NCBI RefSeq assembly: GCF_027945075.1
Contig: NZ_CP116034.1
Location: forward strand, 2,852,001 to 2,916,000
Direction: 5' to 3'
Length of the DNA: 64,000 bases
Source: Chryseobacterium sp. CY350
GTDB taxonomy: Bacteria > Bacteroidota > Bacteroidia > Flavobacteriales > Weeksellaceae
Below the pieces are notes generated by a model. The model did not search any database, was not told the DNA's origin, and worked only from the letters and a program-made list of their open reading frames with translations. The translations under genes and the position numbers were made by a program. Shown one piece after another: positions 53,278 to 62,847 of the stretch (position 1 is the stretch's first letter; each line of letters begins with the position of its first letter).

Positions 53278-53994
53278 ATGAAAAAACTCGTCATCATCCC
53301 AACCTACAACGAAAAGGAAAATATCGAAAAGATAATTTCTGCTGTTTTTGCGTTGGAACAAGAGTTTCATGTTCTTGTAGTAGACGATTCTTCGCCCGAT
53401 AAAACCGGAGATCTTGTAAAGGAACTTCAGAAAAAACATCCTCATACGCTTCATTTGTCGATAAGACACGTTAAAGACGGTTTAGGAAAAGCTTATATTC
53501 ATGGTTTTAAATGGGCACTTCAAAATAACTACGACTATATTTTTGAGATGGATGCTGATTTTTCTCACAATCCAAATGATTTACCCAAACTTTTTGAAGC
53601 TTGCCGAAATGCCGATATGGCAGTCGGGTCAAGATATTCTAAAGGGGTGAATGTTGTAAATTGGCCGATGGGAAGAGTTTTGCTATCTTATTTTGCATCC
53701 AAATATGTAAGATTTGTTTTAGGACTTCCTATTCATGATACGACGGCAGGTTTTGTTTGTTTTTCAAGAAAAGTTTTAGACGAAATAGGTTTAGATAATG
53801 TAAAATTAAAAGGTTACGGTTTTCAGATCGAAATGAAATTCAGAACTTTTAAAAAAGGTTTTAAAATTGTAGAAGTTCCCATTATTTTCACCAACAGGGA
53901 ATTAGGTGAAAGTAAAATGAATGGCGGGATCATTCACGAAGCTGTTTTTGGAGTTTTAAATTTAAAATGGAAATCGATAATCAACAGATTATGA
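53278..53994 (+). CDS. Polyprenol-phosphate mannosyl/glycosyltransferase (Dpm1-like, GT2)
   Basis: 238 residues. The GT2 core shows VIIPTYNEKENIE, VLVVDDSSPDKTG, LGKAYIHGFKWAL, EMDADFSHNP (DxD), and GYGFQIEMKFRTFKKGF. This matches Dpm1-type synthases without membrane helices, which put mannose or another sugar on a polyprenyl phosphate. It should supply lipid-linked sugar for envelope glycans; the sugar cannot be read from sequence. It overlaps the next gene by 4 bases (ATGA). Confidence 0.92.
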   Translation: MKKLVIIPTYNEKENIEKIISAVFALEQEFHVLVVDDSSPDKTGDLVKELQKKHPHTLHLSIRHVKDGLGKAYIHGFKWALQNNYDYIFEMDADFSHNPNDLPKLFEACRNADMAVGSRYSKGVNVVNWPMGRVLLSYFASKYVRFVLGLPIHDTTAGFVCFSRKVLDEIGLDNVKLKGYGFQIEMKFRTFKKGFKIVEVPIIFTNRELGESKMNGGIIHEAVFGVLNLKWKSIINRL

Positions 53995-54359
53995 GAAGAA
54001 TATTTGCACTTTTTATTTTTGTGTTTTTGGTTTCCTGCAGCGAATATGTAGACAAACCAAAAAACCTTTTAGATAAAAGTAAAATGTCTGAGATCATGGC
54101 TGATCTGGCTATTAACGATCAGGTGACAAACACCTATCTGGGTAAAAATCTCGAAAGCGGAACAAGATATATCCTTAAAAGCCACAATGTAAAAGCTGAC
54201 GATTTTGTTGAAAGCTACAAATATTATGTGGTAACAGGAAAAATGAATAAAATTGTGGATGATGCGCAGGAGATTCTCCTAGAGAAAGATCCTAAGGCAA
54301 GAGATTTTGTTAAAAGCAAATCTGAGCCAGCGAAAGAAGTCCCAAAAATAGTAAGATAG
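53991..54359 (+). CDS. DUF4296 lipoprotein
   Basis: 122 residues from ATG 53991, which overlaps the previous stop; an earlier in-frame ATG at 53967 would put eight extra residues before the signal. The lipobox ends FLVSC. DUF4296 text follows: LDKSKMSEIMADLAINDQ and YKYYVVTGKMNKIVDDAQ. Function is unknown. The gene is tightly packed between the glycosyltransferase and tgt. Confidence 0.9.
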   Translation: MRRIFALFIFVFLVSCSEYVDKPKNLLDKSKMSEIMADLAINDQVTNTYLGKNLESGTRYILKSHNVKADDFVESYKYYVVTGKMNKIVDDAQEILLEKDPKARDFVKSKSEPAKEVPKIVR

Positions 54360-54362
54360 AAA

Positions 54363-55496
54363 ATGCAGCAATTTTTTAAGATAGAAAAAACTTCAAACGG
54401 AAAAGCCAGAGCCGGAGAATTGGTTACCGATCACGGTGTGGTGCAAACCCCGATTTTTATGCCGGTAGGAACCGTTGCAAGTGTAAAAACGGTGCATCAG
54501 AGAGAATTAAGAGATGATATTAAAGCTCAGATTATTCTGGGAAACACGTATCACTTATATCTTCGTCCCGGAATGGAAGTGATGGAAGAAGCTGGTGGCT
54601 TACATAAATTTATGAATTGGGATCTTCCGATTCTTACTGATTCCGGTGGGTTTCAGGTTTTTTCGCTTTCAGGAACGAGAAAAATGTCTGAAGAAGGCGT
54701 TAAATTTAAATCTCATATCGACGGAAGCGTGCATTTGTTCACTCCCGAAAAATCAATGGAAATTCAAAGACAGATCGGAGCAGATATTTTTATGGCTTTT
54801 GACGAGTGCGTTGCTTATCCTGCGGAATATAATCAGGTAAAAAAGTCGATGGATATGACGCATCGTTGGCTAAAAAGAAGCATCGATTGGAACGAGAAAA
54901 ACCCTGAGCTATATGGTCATAAACAAAGATTTTTCCCCATAGTGCAAGGTTCTACCTACTCAGATTTAAGAAAAATTTCGGCGGAAGTTATTGCAGAAGC
55001 CGATGCAGAAGGAAATGCTATTGGCGGACTTTCCGTTGGTGAGCCTGAGGAAGAATTATACAGAATTACTGATGAGGTAACCGATATTTTACCAAAAGAC
55101 AAACCCAGATATTTGATGGGAGTAGGTACTCCATGGAATATTTTAGAATCTATCGGTCTTGGTATTGACATGATGGATTGTGTGATGCCTACCAGAAACG
55201 CAAGAAATGCAATGCTCTTTACCTGGCAAGGTGTCATGAATCTGAAAAACGAAAAATGGAAGAAAGATTTTTCGCCTCTGGATGAGTTTGGGACAAGTTT
55301 TGTAGATCGTGAATATTCTAAAGCGTACGTTCGTCATTTATTTGTGTCTAAAGAATATCTGGCAAAACAGATCGCTTCGATTCATAATCTTGCATTCTAT
55401 CTTGATTTGGTGAAAGTGGCGAGAGAACATATTTTAGCAGGAGATTTCTATGAATGGAAAAATTCTGTAGTTCCTGTTTTAAGACAAAGACTTTAA
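54363..55496 (+). CDS. tgt: Queuine tRNA-ribosyltransferase, zinc ligands replaced
   Basis: 377 residues. Exchanges guanine 34 for the queuosine precursor in Asp, Asn, His and Tyr tRNAs. Active-site text is intact: LTDSGGFQVFSL (Asp93), GGLSVGEP, and GIDMMDCVMPTRNARNA (nucleophile Asp269). The zinc-binding CxCxxC found in E. coli Tgt aligns with GTSFVD (310-315) and the three Cys are Gly, Ser and Asp; only the His (341) is kept. So the protein is probably zinc-free. It starts 3 bases after the DUF4296 gene. Confidence 0.96.
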   Translation: MQQFFKIEKTSNGKARAGELVTDHGVVQTPIFMPVGTVASVKTVHQRELRDDIKAQIILGNTYHLYLRPGMEVMEEAGGLHKFMNWDLPILTDSGGFQVFSLSGTRKMSEEGVKFKSHIDGSVHLFTPEKSMEIQRQIGADIFMAFDECVAYPAEYNQVKKSMDMTHRWLKRSIDWNEKNPELYGHKQRFFPIVQGSTYSDLRKISAEVIAEADAEGNAIGGLSVGEPEEELYRITDEVTDILPKDKPRYLMGVGTPWNILESIGLGIDMMDCVMPTRNARNAMLFTWQGVMNLKNEKWKKDFSPLDEFGTSFVDREYSKAYVRHLFVSKEYLAKQIASIHNLAFYLDLVKVAREHILAGDFYEWKNSVVPVLRQRL

Positions 55497-55505
55497 AAAT
55501 ATAGA

Positions 55506-56618
55506 ATGTTTAAAATTGTAGACAGATATATCGTAAGAAAATACCTTGGAACTTTCAGTTTCATGCTGGTATTACTGTCTATTGTGGTTTTGGTAATCGA
55601 CGTACAGCAGAAAATCCCAAGAATTGAGAATGCCACGGCCATAGATCCTAAACTTAATTTAACGTATTTCCTTATTCATTTTTATCCTTTTTGGATCATT
55701 AATTTAATTGTGACCTTTCTTGCAATTTTGGTCTTTATCTCTGTGATTTATTTTACTTCGAGAATGGCAAATAATACAGAAATTGTTGCCATTATCAGCA
55801 GTGGTGCAAGTTTTCACAGGTTTGCGAAGCCTTATTTACTGACTTCACTTTTCATTGCTTTGCTTTCACTTACCGTGAATCATTTTGTTTTACCTTGGGC
55901 AAATATTAAGAAAAATGCACTCGAAGCTTACACTTATAATCAGACCAATAAAGATAAAATCTTAGGAACGGCGCCGGTTTCTGCACAGTTGAGCAAAACA
56001 GAATATATTTTTGTAAACTCATGGAATAAAAGAGAAAACAGAGGTTATGGTTTCGTTTATCAAAAATTTGATAAAGCCAGAAAGATGATCTATGAGCTCA
56101 AAGCAAACGATGCCTATTGGGATACTGCGAAGAAGCAATTTGTTCTCAACAGCTTTCTTGAAAAAACAATTAATAAAGATGATTCTGAAAAATTAGGTCA
56201 GGGATTTGAGATCAGAAAAAGTTACGGACAGGCTCCAGAAGAATTATTTCCCAACGAACTTTTAGGTCAGAATAAGACAACGCCGGAGCTTATAAAATTC
56301 ATCGATCGTGAAAAAGAAAAAGGTAACAGTAACCTGAATACTCACCTAAATGAGTTGTATCAGAGAACTTCGATGCCTGTATCGATAGTTTTACTGACTT
56401 TTTTGGCGCTTTCACTTTCTTCCCAAAAGAAAAGAGGAGGTTTGGGAATCAATCTCGCAATTGGTATTTCCTTAGCATTCGTATTTGTGTTTTCATTTGA
56501 GGCTTTAAAAGTAGTTTCAGAAAATAAAGTTTTGTCTCCACCATTGGCGATGTGGATGCCGAATATCATCTTTTTTCCTTTAACGCTGATTCTTTACGTG
56601 AGAAGAGCAAATCAATAA
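55506..56618 (+). CDS. LptF/LptG-family (YjgP/YjgQ) permease
   Basis: 370 residues with six membrane segments, three on each side of a periplasmic beta-jellyroll domain (about 125-270). ILDRYIVRKYLGTF-like start and SIVLLTFLALSLSSQKKRGGLGINLAIG near the C-terminus are typical. LptF and LptG carry lipopolysaccharide from the inner membrane into the Lpt bridge; one sequence alone does not separate F from G. Starts 9 bases after tgt. Its last 7 bases overlap the end of the convergent birA gene. Confidence 0.92.
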   Translation: MFKIVDRYIVRKYLGTFSFMLVLLSIVVLVIDVQQKIPRIENATAIDPKLNLTYFLIHFYPFWIINLIVTFLAILVFISVIYFTSRMANNTEIVAIISSGASFHRFAKPYLLTSLFIALLSLTVNHFVLPWANIKKNALEAYTYNQTNKDKILGTAPVSAQLSKTEYIFVNSWNKRENRGYGFVYQKFDKARKMIYELKANDAYWDTAKKQFVLNSFLEKTINKDDSEKLGQGFEIRKSYGQAPEELFPNELLGQNKTTPELIKFIDREKEKGNSNLNTHLNELYQRTSMPVSIVLLTFLALSLSSQKKRGGLGINLAIGISLAFVFVFSFEALKVVSENKVLSPPLAMWMPNIIFFPLTLILYVRRANQ

Positions 56619-57325
56619 AGAAGTTTTACCTCTTTATGATAAAATGACTTCATTCCATCTTCCAGTTCGATCCAGATTTCACCTTTTTCGTCTGCTTTTC
56701 GGATGATGCCATTTTGTCGGTTTCCATCAATTTCAAAAACTGATATTTCGTCTTTTCGGAATAGATTTAAATTAAATTCTTCCAATATATATTCTTGAGA
56801 AGGGTAGTTTTTAAATTTTTCACCTAAAAACTGATGTAAATTTTCAGTTAAATTTTTTAAATGAAAGTGTTCTCCGGTTTGAGTAAAAAGTGAGCCTGCA
56901 TTAGAAATTTCATCAAATTTTTCTTGCAGAATATTAATTCCCGCTCCAACAATGAAATAGTTTTCTCCGTTAAATTTTTTCTTCTCAATTAAAATACCGG
57001 CTACTTTTTTGTGAGCTAAAATAATATCATTCGGCCATTTGATCTTCACTGACTTTTCAGTCAATTTGGCAAGAAATTCCCTGATAACGGTGGCGGTATA
57101 ATAATTGAACAAAAAATCGGTGAGAGGAATGTCTTCTATTTTCACAGCTAAAGTGTAAGCGAGATTCTGCCCAGCTCTGGAAGTCCAGCTATTTCCATAC
57201 TGCCCACGTCCTTTAGTTTGATTAAAAGTATAAAGACCAACAAAATCTGAATTTGGGTAAAGTAAAACCTTAGATATTTCGTCATTAGTAGAAGAACACT
57301 CTTTTTGATAGAACAGTTGGCTCAT
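56612..57325 (-). CDS. birA: Biotin-[acetyl-CoA-carboxylase] ligase, minimal class I
   Basis: 237 residues. Motifs: FNQTKGRGQYGNSWTS (biotinyl-AMP loop) and VKIKWPNDIILAHKKVAGILIE. The N-terminal DNA-binding domain of E. coli BirA is absent, so it ligates biotin without repressing bio genes. It is the only leftward gene in the run and ends inside the LptF/G gene's 3' end. Confidence 0.94.
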   Translation of the reverse strand: MSQLFYQKECSSTNDEISKVLLYPNSDFVGLYTFNQTKGRGQYGNSWTSRAGQNLAYTLAVKIEDIPLTDFLFNYYTATVIREFLAKLTEKSVKIKWPNDIILAHKKVAGILIEKKKFNGENYFIVGAGINILQEKFDEISNAGSLFTQTGEHFHLKNLTENLHQFLGEKFKNYPSQEYILEEFNLNLFRKDEISVFEIDGNRQNGIIRKADEKGEIWIELEDGMKSFYHKEVKLLY

Positions 57326-57385
57326 TTAAGAAAACTTTAAGAACATTAAGGCCCTAAAAGTAAGGCTAAAGTAAAAGAAAAACAA

Positions 57386-57393
57386 TAAATTTG
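57386..57393 (+). promoter_or_regulatory. -7 element of rsfS
   Basis: TAAATTTG, 19 bases before ATG 57413. Confidence 0.5.
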
Positions 57394-57412
57394 CAGATTA
57401 TAGTATATTTTA

Positions 57413-57781
57413 ATGAATAAAACAGTAGAAAAGCAAGCGCTAATAGATAAAATTGTAGAAGCTATCCAGGATGTAAAGGGTGAAGATATCATGATCTTCG
57501 ATCTTTCTAAAATTGAAAATTCTGTAGCAGAGACATTTATAATATGTAGTGGAAACTCAAATACGCAAGTATCAGCATTAGCAGGAAGCGTAGAAAAAAA
57601 AGTAAGAAACGATCTTCAGGACAGACCTTGGCACGTTGAGGGTACAGAAAACTCAATGTGGGTGTTGGTAGATTATGTAACGGTTGTTGTACATATCTTC
57701 CAGAAAGAAACCCGAGAGTACTACGATATTGAAGAACTTTGGGGTGATGCAAAAATCACCAAAATAGAAAGTGAAGTATAA
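57413..57781 (+). CDS. rsfS: Ribosomal silencing factor RsfS (Iojap)
   Basis: 122 residues. Iojap/DUF143 features: VAETFIICSGNSNTQVSALAGSVEKKVR and WVLVDYVTVVVHIFQKETREYYDIEELW. RsfS binds L14 and prevents subunit joining in starvation. ftsH follows after 16 bases, an arrangement common in Bacteroidota. Confidence 0.96.
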   Translation: MNKTVEKQALIDKIVEAIQDVKGEDIMIFDLSKIENSVAETFIICSGNSNTQVSALAGSVEKKVRNDLQDRPWHVEGTENSMWVLVDYVTVVVHIFQKETREYYDIEELWGDAKITKIESEV

Positions 57782-57797
57782 ATTTTAAAAGTATTAA

Positions 57798-59780
57798 ATG
57801 AATAATAAAGGATTTAACTGGTTTTTTCCAATCGCAATAATTGCCCTTTTGTTATTTTTTGCCTCAAATTTTTTGGGTGACAACAATGCAAAAACTATTG
57901 ACGAAGATGCTTTCTTTAGAGAAATGCAGACGGGAAAAGTTCAGAATGTGTTGATTGATAAACAGGCTCAGAAAGCAGACGTATTTTTGACCCAGGCTGC
58001 CAAAACAGCAACGGTAAAGAAAGAAGACAAAACAAATCCTTTTTCAAATTTAGGGATGTCTTCAAAAGCTGATTATAGCCTGAAATATGGTGATTTACAG
58101 CTTTTTTTAGAGAAATTTGAATCTATTAAAAAAGATAATCCGGCGATAAAAACATCAAAAGATTATGCAGACGGTAAAAGTCCGTTTACAGAAATATTAT
58201 TTTCAGCTTTGATCTGGATCGCGATTTTAGGTTTATTCTACTTTATCCTTTTCAGAAAAATGGGAGGCGGTGGAGGCCCTGGAGGACAAATTTTCTCTAT
58301 CGGAAAATCTAAAGCCAAATTGTTTGACGAGAAAGAAAAAATTCAGACAACATTTAAAGATGTTGCAGGATTAGAAGGAGCAAAAGAAGAGGTACAGGAA
58401 GTTGTAGATTTCTTGAAAAACTCTGAAAAATACACAAAACTGGGAGGTAAAATTCCTAAAGGTGTTTTATTAGTTGGTCCTCCGGGAACAGGTAAAACCT
58501 TATTGGCGAAAGCTGTGGCGGGTGAAGCTAAAGTTCCTTTCTTCTCATTGTCAGGTTCAGATTTTGTTGAAATGTTTGTTGGGGTAGGTGCTTCGAGAGT
58601 AAGAGATTTGTTTGCTCAGGCAAAAGCTAAATCTCCTGCAATTATCTTTATTGATGAGATTGACGCTATCGGACGTGCAAGAGGGAAGAATAACTTTTCT
58701 GGTGGCAACGACGAAAGAGAAAATACATTAAACCAATTACTTACAGAAATGGACGGTTTCGGAACCGACGTGAATGTAATCGTAATGGCTGCAACAAACA
58801 GAGCAGATATTTTGGATAAAGCATTAATGAGAGCCGGCCGTTTTGACCGTTCAGTTTATGTTGACCTTCCGGAATTGCATGAAAGAAGAGAGATTTTTGA
58901 TGTTCATTTAAAGAAAATCAAATTAGATGATACGGTTGACAGAGATTTCTTAGCAAAACAAACTCCTGGTTTCAGTGGAGCAGATATTGCCAATGTTTGT
59001 AACGAGGCAGCATTAATTGCAGCTAGAAACAGCCATGAATCTGTAAACAAACAAGATTTCTTAGATGCTGTTGATAGAATTATCGGTGGTCTTGAGAAGA
59101 AAAATATGGCGATTAAGCCATCTGAGAAAAAAAGAGTGGCTTTCCATGAGGCTGGTCATGCAACAATTTCTTGGTTGGTAGAGCACGCTTCTCCTTTATT
59201 GAAAGTTACAATTGTCCCAAGAGGACGTTCATTGGGTGCGGCTTGGTATCTTCCTGAAGAAAGACAGCTGACTACTACAGAACAAATGCTAGACGAGATG
59301 TGTGCAACTTTAGGAGGTAGAGCAGCAGAGCAGGTGATTTTTAATAATATTTCTACAGGTGCACTTTCAGATCTTGAGACGGTTACCAAAAGAGCTCAGG
59401 CGATGGTTACGATCTACGGATTGAGTCCAAATATTGGAAATATTTCTTATTACGACAGTTCAGGTCAGTCAGAATATAACTTCGGTAAACCTTATTCTGA
59501 AGCTACTGCATCTAAAATTGATACAGAGATAAAGACAATTATTGAGCATCAATATGAAAGAGCGGTAAGAATTCTTACTGAGAATAAAGATAAGTTGGAT
59601 GCTTTGGCAAATAAACTTCTGGAAAAAGAAGTAATTTTCCGCGAAGATCTTGAAGATATATTCGGCAAAAGAGCATGGGATCCGGAATTAACAGAAAGGC
59701 CGGTGACCAATACCATTCCTTTGCATGAGAAGATAGAAGAAAGCGAGATTCAGGCACCAGAAAGTCCTGCACAGCTTTAA
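57798..59780 (+). CDS. ftsH: ATP-dependent zinc metalloprotease FtsH
   Basis: 660 residues: two membrane segments (about 8-24 and 132-152), Walker A GPPGTGKT (227-234), Walker B IIFIDE (282-287), SRH with [18 protein letters not shown], and protease motif HEAGH (450-454). Degrades misfolded membrane proteins. The C-terminal tail after about 620 is acidic and unconserved. It is co-transcribed with rsfS and followed by a terminator. Confidence 0.98.
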   Translation: MNNKGFNWFFPIAIIALLLFFASNFLGDNNAKTIDEDAFFREMQTGKVQNVLIDKQAQKADVFLTQAAKTATVKKEDKTNPFSNLGMSSKADYSLKYGDLQLFLEKFESIKKDNPAIKTSKDYADGKSPFTEILFSALIWIAILGLFYFILFRKMGGGGGPGGQIFSIGKSKAKLFDEKEKIQTTFKDVAGLEGAKEEVQEVVDFLKNSEKYTKLGGKIPKGVLLVGPPGTGKTLLAKAVAGEAKVPFFSLSGSDFVEMFVGVGASRVRDLFAQAKAKSPAIIFIDEIDAIGRARGKNNFSGGNDERENTLNQLLTEMDGFGTDVNVIVMAATNRADILDKALMRAGRFDRSVYVDLPELHERREIFDVHLKKIKLDDTVDRDFLAKQTPGFSGADIANVCNEAALIAARNSHESVNKQDFLDAVDRIIGGLEKKNMAIKPSEKKRVAFHEAGHATISWLVEHASPLLKVTIVPRGRSLGAAWYLPEERQLTTTEQMLDEMCATLGGRAAEQVIFNNISTGALSDLETVTKRAQAMVTIYGLSPNIGNISYYDSSGQSEYNFGKPYSEATASKIDTEIKTIIEHQYERAVRILTENKDKLDALANKLLEKEVIFREDLEDIFGKRAWDPELTERPVTNTIPLHEKIEESEIQAPESPAQL

Positions 59781-59803
59781 AATATTTAAATTCAATTCAA
59801 TAT

Positions 59804-59836
59804 AACCCGGCAATTTTTTAATTACCGGGTTTTTTG
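59804..59836 (+). terminator. Terminator after ftsH
   Basis: Stem AACCCGG/CCGGGTT (59804-59810, 59825-59831) with inner AATT/AATT, then six T. Confidence 0.88.
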
Positions 59837-59878
59837 ATTTTAAAGTGATATTATTAGAAGCAATTCTAATTAATTTTC

Positions 59879-59886
59879 TATTTTTG
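59879..59886 (+). promoter_or_regulatory. -7 element of the LUD-cdsA-psd group
   Basis: TATTTTTG, 27 bases before the TTG start at 59914. Confidence 0.4.
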
Positions 59887-59913
59887 TATAAAGTTGACTA
59901 AAAAAACATTAAG

Positions 59914-60495
59914 TTGAGTTTATTTAAGAGAATTGTAAGCAAACTAACCAATCAGCCTGAGGAAGAAGACAAGCAAAGTCTGGAAAAACTAGGGGATTCG
60001 CTGAAAAATGCAGATCTTGATTATAAGTTTGCCCAATTGTTTACACATTCCGGCGGATTTTTTAATTATTGTGCGGACGAGGCAGAAGCTTTGCAGACAC
60101 TGAATCAAATCATCAAAATAGAAGGAATTACCTCGGTTTTCTCTTGTGATAAAGATTTGCAGAATTTTTTGAATGTTGTAAAAGTTCCTCACACCCCACA
60201 ACTTGAAGCAGGTAATGACGCCGCGTTTATTACTTGTGAATATTTAATCGCTTACGATGGCAGAATCATGCTGTCGCATAATAATATTCTGCATTATCAT
60301 TCTTCCAGATTGCCATCAAAAATAATTATTATGGCCAACGTTTCTCAGATCGTCAACAACCTAAACGATGCGATGGGGAAGATAAAACGTACAGGAAATA
60401 TAAAAAATCTTACCTCCATCAGTGGAAATCATTCTAAACTAGATACCGCAGCCAATAACAATACAAAGCTTTTCCTATTGCTGTTGGAAGACTAG
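59914..60495 (+). CDS. LUD-domain protein (LutC/YkgG type)
   Basis: 193 residues. LUD-fold text: AEALQTLNQIIKIEGITSVFSCD, AAFITCEYLIAYDGRIMLSH and RLPSKIIIMANVSQIVNNL. LutC acts with LutA and LutB in lactate oxidation, but those genes are absent here. Start is TTG (MSLFKRI); no ATG precedes it in frame. cdsA begins 21 bases later, so they are likely co-transcribed; a functional link is not obvious. Confidence 0.86.
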   Translation: MSLFKRIVSKLTNQPEEEDKQSLEKLGDSLKNADLDYKFAQLFTHSGGFFNYCADEAEALQTLNQIIKIEGITSVFSCDKDLQNFLNVVKVPHTPQLEAGNDAAFITCEYLIAYDGRIMLSHNNILHYHSSRLPSKIIIMANVSQIVNNLNDAMGKIKRTGNIKNLTSISGNHSKLDTAANNNTKLFLLLLED

Positions 60496-60516
60496 AAATA
60501 TTCTAAATTTTAAATT

Positions 60517-61389
60517 TTGGACAAAAATCTTATTCAGAGAACTGTTTCAGGGATTGTTTACATTGCAATCATTATTCTCTGTACAACCCCTTTTGGAGCT
60601 CAGCTTCTGGATCAACTGTCGCCCGGGCTTGTAAAGCAGCAATACCTTTATTACGGATTAATCACTTTTCTTTTGTTGGTAGGAACCTGGGAATGTATCA
60701 AAATCATGAAATTTGGTGACGGCTACGAAAAATGGATCGTCCTGCCAATCGTACTTTTGATCTTTTACATGTTTTCGAAAAGGTTTTTTTATCACGACTT
60801 CTATTTCAATTTCAGACTTTCAGAAATACTTGCGCTTGCGTTAGTCGTAATTGCGGTAGTCACGTTATTTAAATTTACAAGCGAACTTTATTTTGACAGC
60901 GGCAAACTTATTTTTACTGTAATATATGTTGCGCTACCATTTTCTTTTGCTTTGGGATTGCCTAAATTTTCCTCTTATGACAGCAGTTTTTCGTTAGAAG
61001 TTATCTTCCTTTTTATATTAATCTGGAGCAGCGACACATTTGCTTATCTGGTCGGAAAGTTTTTTGGAAAGCATAAAATGGCTCCCAAAATTTCCCCAAA
61101 AAAAACATGGGAAGGTTATGCCGGAGGAGTAGTTCTTACTTTGGTTCTTTCTTATTTTGTTGAAATGTATCAGCCACAACTTCGCGGAAACTGGATGATT
61201 GTTGGCTTTCTGATTGCCGCATTTGCTCCTTTGGGTGATTTGGTTGAAAGCCAATTGAAAAGAACTTTTGGCGCTAAAGACAGTGGAAATATCATTCCCG
61301 GGCATGGTGGTGTATTAGATAGGCTAGACAGTTTTTTAATCTGCGTTCCTGTCGTATATTTGTACTTTATTTTAGAAAAATTTATTTAA
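60517..61389 (+). CDS. cdsA: Phosphatidate cytidylyltransferase
   Basis: 290 residues with eight or so membrane segments. The C-terminal signature is ISPKKTWEGYAGG, FAPLGDLVESQLKRTFGAKDSGNIIPGHGGVLDRLDS, which is diagnostic. Makes CDP-diacylglycerol for all phospholipids. Start is TTG 60517; there is no upstream or near ATG. psd follows after 70 bases. Confidence 0.96.
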   Translation: MDKNLIQRTVSGIVYIAIIILCTTPFGAQLLDQLSPGLVKQQYLYYGLITFLLLVGTWECIKIMKFGDGYEKWIVLPIVLLIFYMFSKRFFYHDFYFNFRLSEILALALVVIAVVTLFKFTSELYFDSGKLIFTVIYVALPFSFALGLPKFSSYDSSFSLEVIFLFILIWSSDTFAYLVGKFFGKHKMAPKISPKKTWEGYAGGVVLTLVLSYFVEMYQPQLRGNWMIVGFLIAAFAPLGDLVESQLKRTFGAKDSGNIIPGHGGVLDRLDSFLICVPVVYLYFILEKFI

Positions 61390-61459
61390 AACTGATGATG
61401 TTGCGCAATTTATATTGACATTATCTCACCTCAAGAAATATAAAAATTAATATCCTCAT

Positions 61460-62113
61460 ATGAAATTACATAAGGAATCAAAAGGAACGATTATCGTAGC
61501 AAGTCTGGTTTTTGCTGTGATAGCGGCTCTATCTATTTACTTCCTCGAAATGTGGTCTTTATTGATCATTATCCCATTATTGATTATTTACTGTTTGGTT
61601 TTTTGGTTTTTCAGAGTTCCGAATCGTGATATTTTAGATCACACAGAGAATGTAATTGCTCCTGTGGACGGAAAAGTGGTCATGATCAAAGAAGTAGAAG
61701 AAACTGAGTTTTTAAAGGAAAAAGCCATACAGGTGTCTATCTTTATGTCTCCTCTGAATGTACACATTTGCAGATTTCCGGTTTCGGGAAATGTTATTTA
61801 TAAAAAATATCATCCGGGAAAATATCTGGTTGCTTGGCATGAAAAATCTTCGACCGAAAATGAAAGAACCACCATTGCTGTAGAAAGTTTAACCAATCAT
61901 AAAGTAGTTTTCAGACAAATCGCTGGGTATGTCGCAAGAAGGATTGTTTTCTATTGTAATGAAGGTGATGCTGCCAAAGCGGGACACGAATTTGGCTTTA
62001 TAAAATTCGGATCAAGAATGGATATATTCTTGCCTCTCGACACCGAAATAATCTGTAAGATTGGAGATAAAACCAAAGGCGGAATCGATGTGATTGCTAA
62101 AATGAGAGATTAA
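61460..62113 (+). CDS. psd: Phosphatidylserine decarboxylase, short (PSD-A) type
   Basis: 217 residues. Two N-terminal membrane segments (about 10-50) precede VIAPVDGKVV, PLNVHICRFPVSG and the self-cleavage motif FIKFGSRMDIFLP, where the Ser becomes the pyruvoyl group. The short length and FGSR motif define the PSD-A type. With cdsA it supplies phosphatidylethanolamine; pssA is not in the window. Confidence 0.95.
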   Translation: MKLHKESKGTIIVASLVFAVIAALSIYFLEMWSLLIIIPLLIIYCLVFWFFRVPNRDILDHTENVIAPVDGKVVMIKEVEETEFLKEKAIQVSIFMSPLNVHICRFPVSGNVIYKKYHPGKYLVAWHEKSSTENERTTIAVESLTNHKVVFRQIAGYVARRIVFYCNEGDAAKAGHEFGFIKFGSRMDIFLPLDTEIICKIGDKTKGGIDVIAKMRD

Positions 62114-62134
62114 TATCAATACTGATAAATCAAT

Positions 62135-62160
62135 AAAACCGCTTCGTAAGAGGCGGTTTT
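62135..62160 (+). terminator. Terminator after psd
   Basis: An 11-bp stem with one G-U pair (62135-62145, 62150-62160), loop GTAA, ending in T4. Confidence 0.85.
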
Positions 62161-62287
62161 ACTTTAATAAAAAACTTAAACATCTGAATTTTCAGAATGC
62201 ATTGAATATTGAGGGAATATCAGTCTGTGTATTTCTTTATTTTTAATTATTTAAAATATTCTTAGCATTGAAAGCTTTCATCGAATA

Positions 62288-62809
62288 TCACGGTTTCCAA
62301 AAGGACCATACTGTTCCGTTAAATATTGCGAGCTGTCGCTTATTTTTATCATAAACCATCATTCCTGCACTTGGATTAACGATGTTAAGATGCGGACTCT
62401 GAACTTTCGGCAAAACCATCGCTTTATCGCTATCTGCCAAAACGAAAATACCTGTTGAAGCGTCCGAAGAACTATTGACACCTATTGCAATTTTGGATGT
62501 AGAAAGCTCAGTTTTGTCGTTTCCCTGAATTGACAGATCTGCCGTTCCTGTTGTATCAACAGAAAAATCAAACAAGGTATTTGTATCACTTAGAAGTTTA
62601 ACTTTATGATCTGTCGTATCATAAAAAAGTGAACCCAATGTATTAATGCTACTTTTATCAGTGATGTAAGGTAGAATTAATCCCCGATTTTCCGTTTCTG
62701 CAAATTCCAGAGAAACGGATGTGTTTGTTACTGATGGTTTGCCTATTGCAATCTGGCATTTAGCACTAAATACAGAGAGCAAAGCGAAAAAGGATATTAT
62801 GTATTTCAT
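62288..62809 (-). CDS. Small exported protein with GMMVYD-type C-terminal module
   Basis: 173 residues, signal peptide 1-18 (ending SAKCQ). The middle is beta-rich with a run of Asp/Thr/Ser. The C-terminus NPSAGMMVYDKNKRQLAIFNGTVW is a module shared by many secreted Bacteroidota proteins and by the next gene (VEGMMVFDATNKCL). Function unknown; presumably surface or secreted. It lies 38 bases downstream of the following minus-strand gene. Confidence 0.82.
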   Translation of the reverse strand: MKYIISFFALLSVFSAKCQIAIGKPSVTNTSVSLEFAETENRGLILPYITDKSSINTLGSLFYDTTDHKVKLLSDTNTLFDFSVDTTGTADLSIQGNDKTELSTSKIAIGVNSSSDASTGIFVLADSDKAMVLPKVQSPHLNIVNPSAGMMVYDKNKRQLAIFNGTVWSFWKP

Positions 62810-62847
62810 TTTTTTATCGTTTAGAAAAAATATTTACAGTTTATTTT

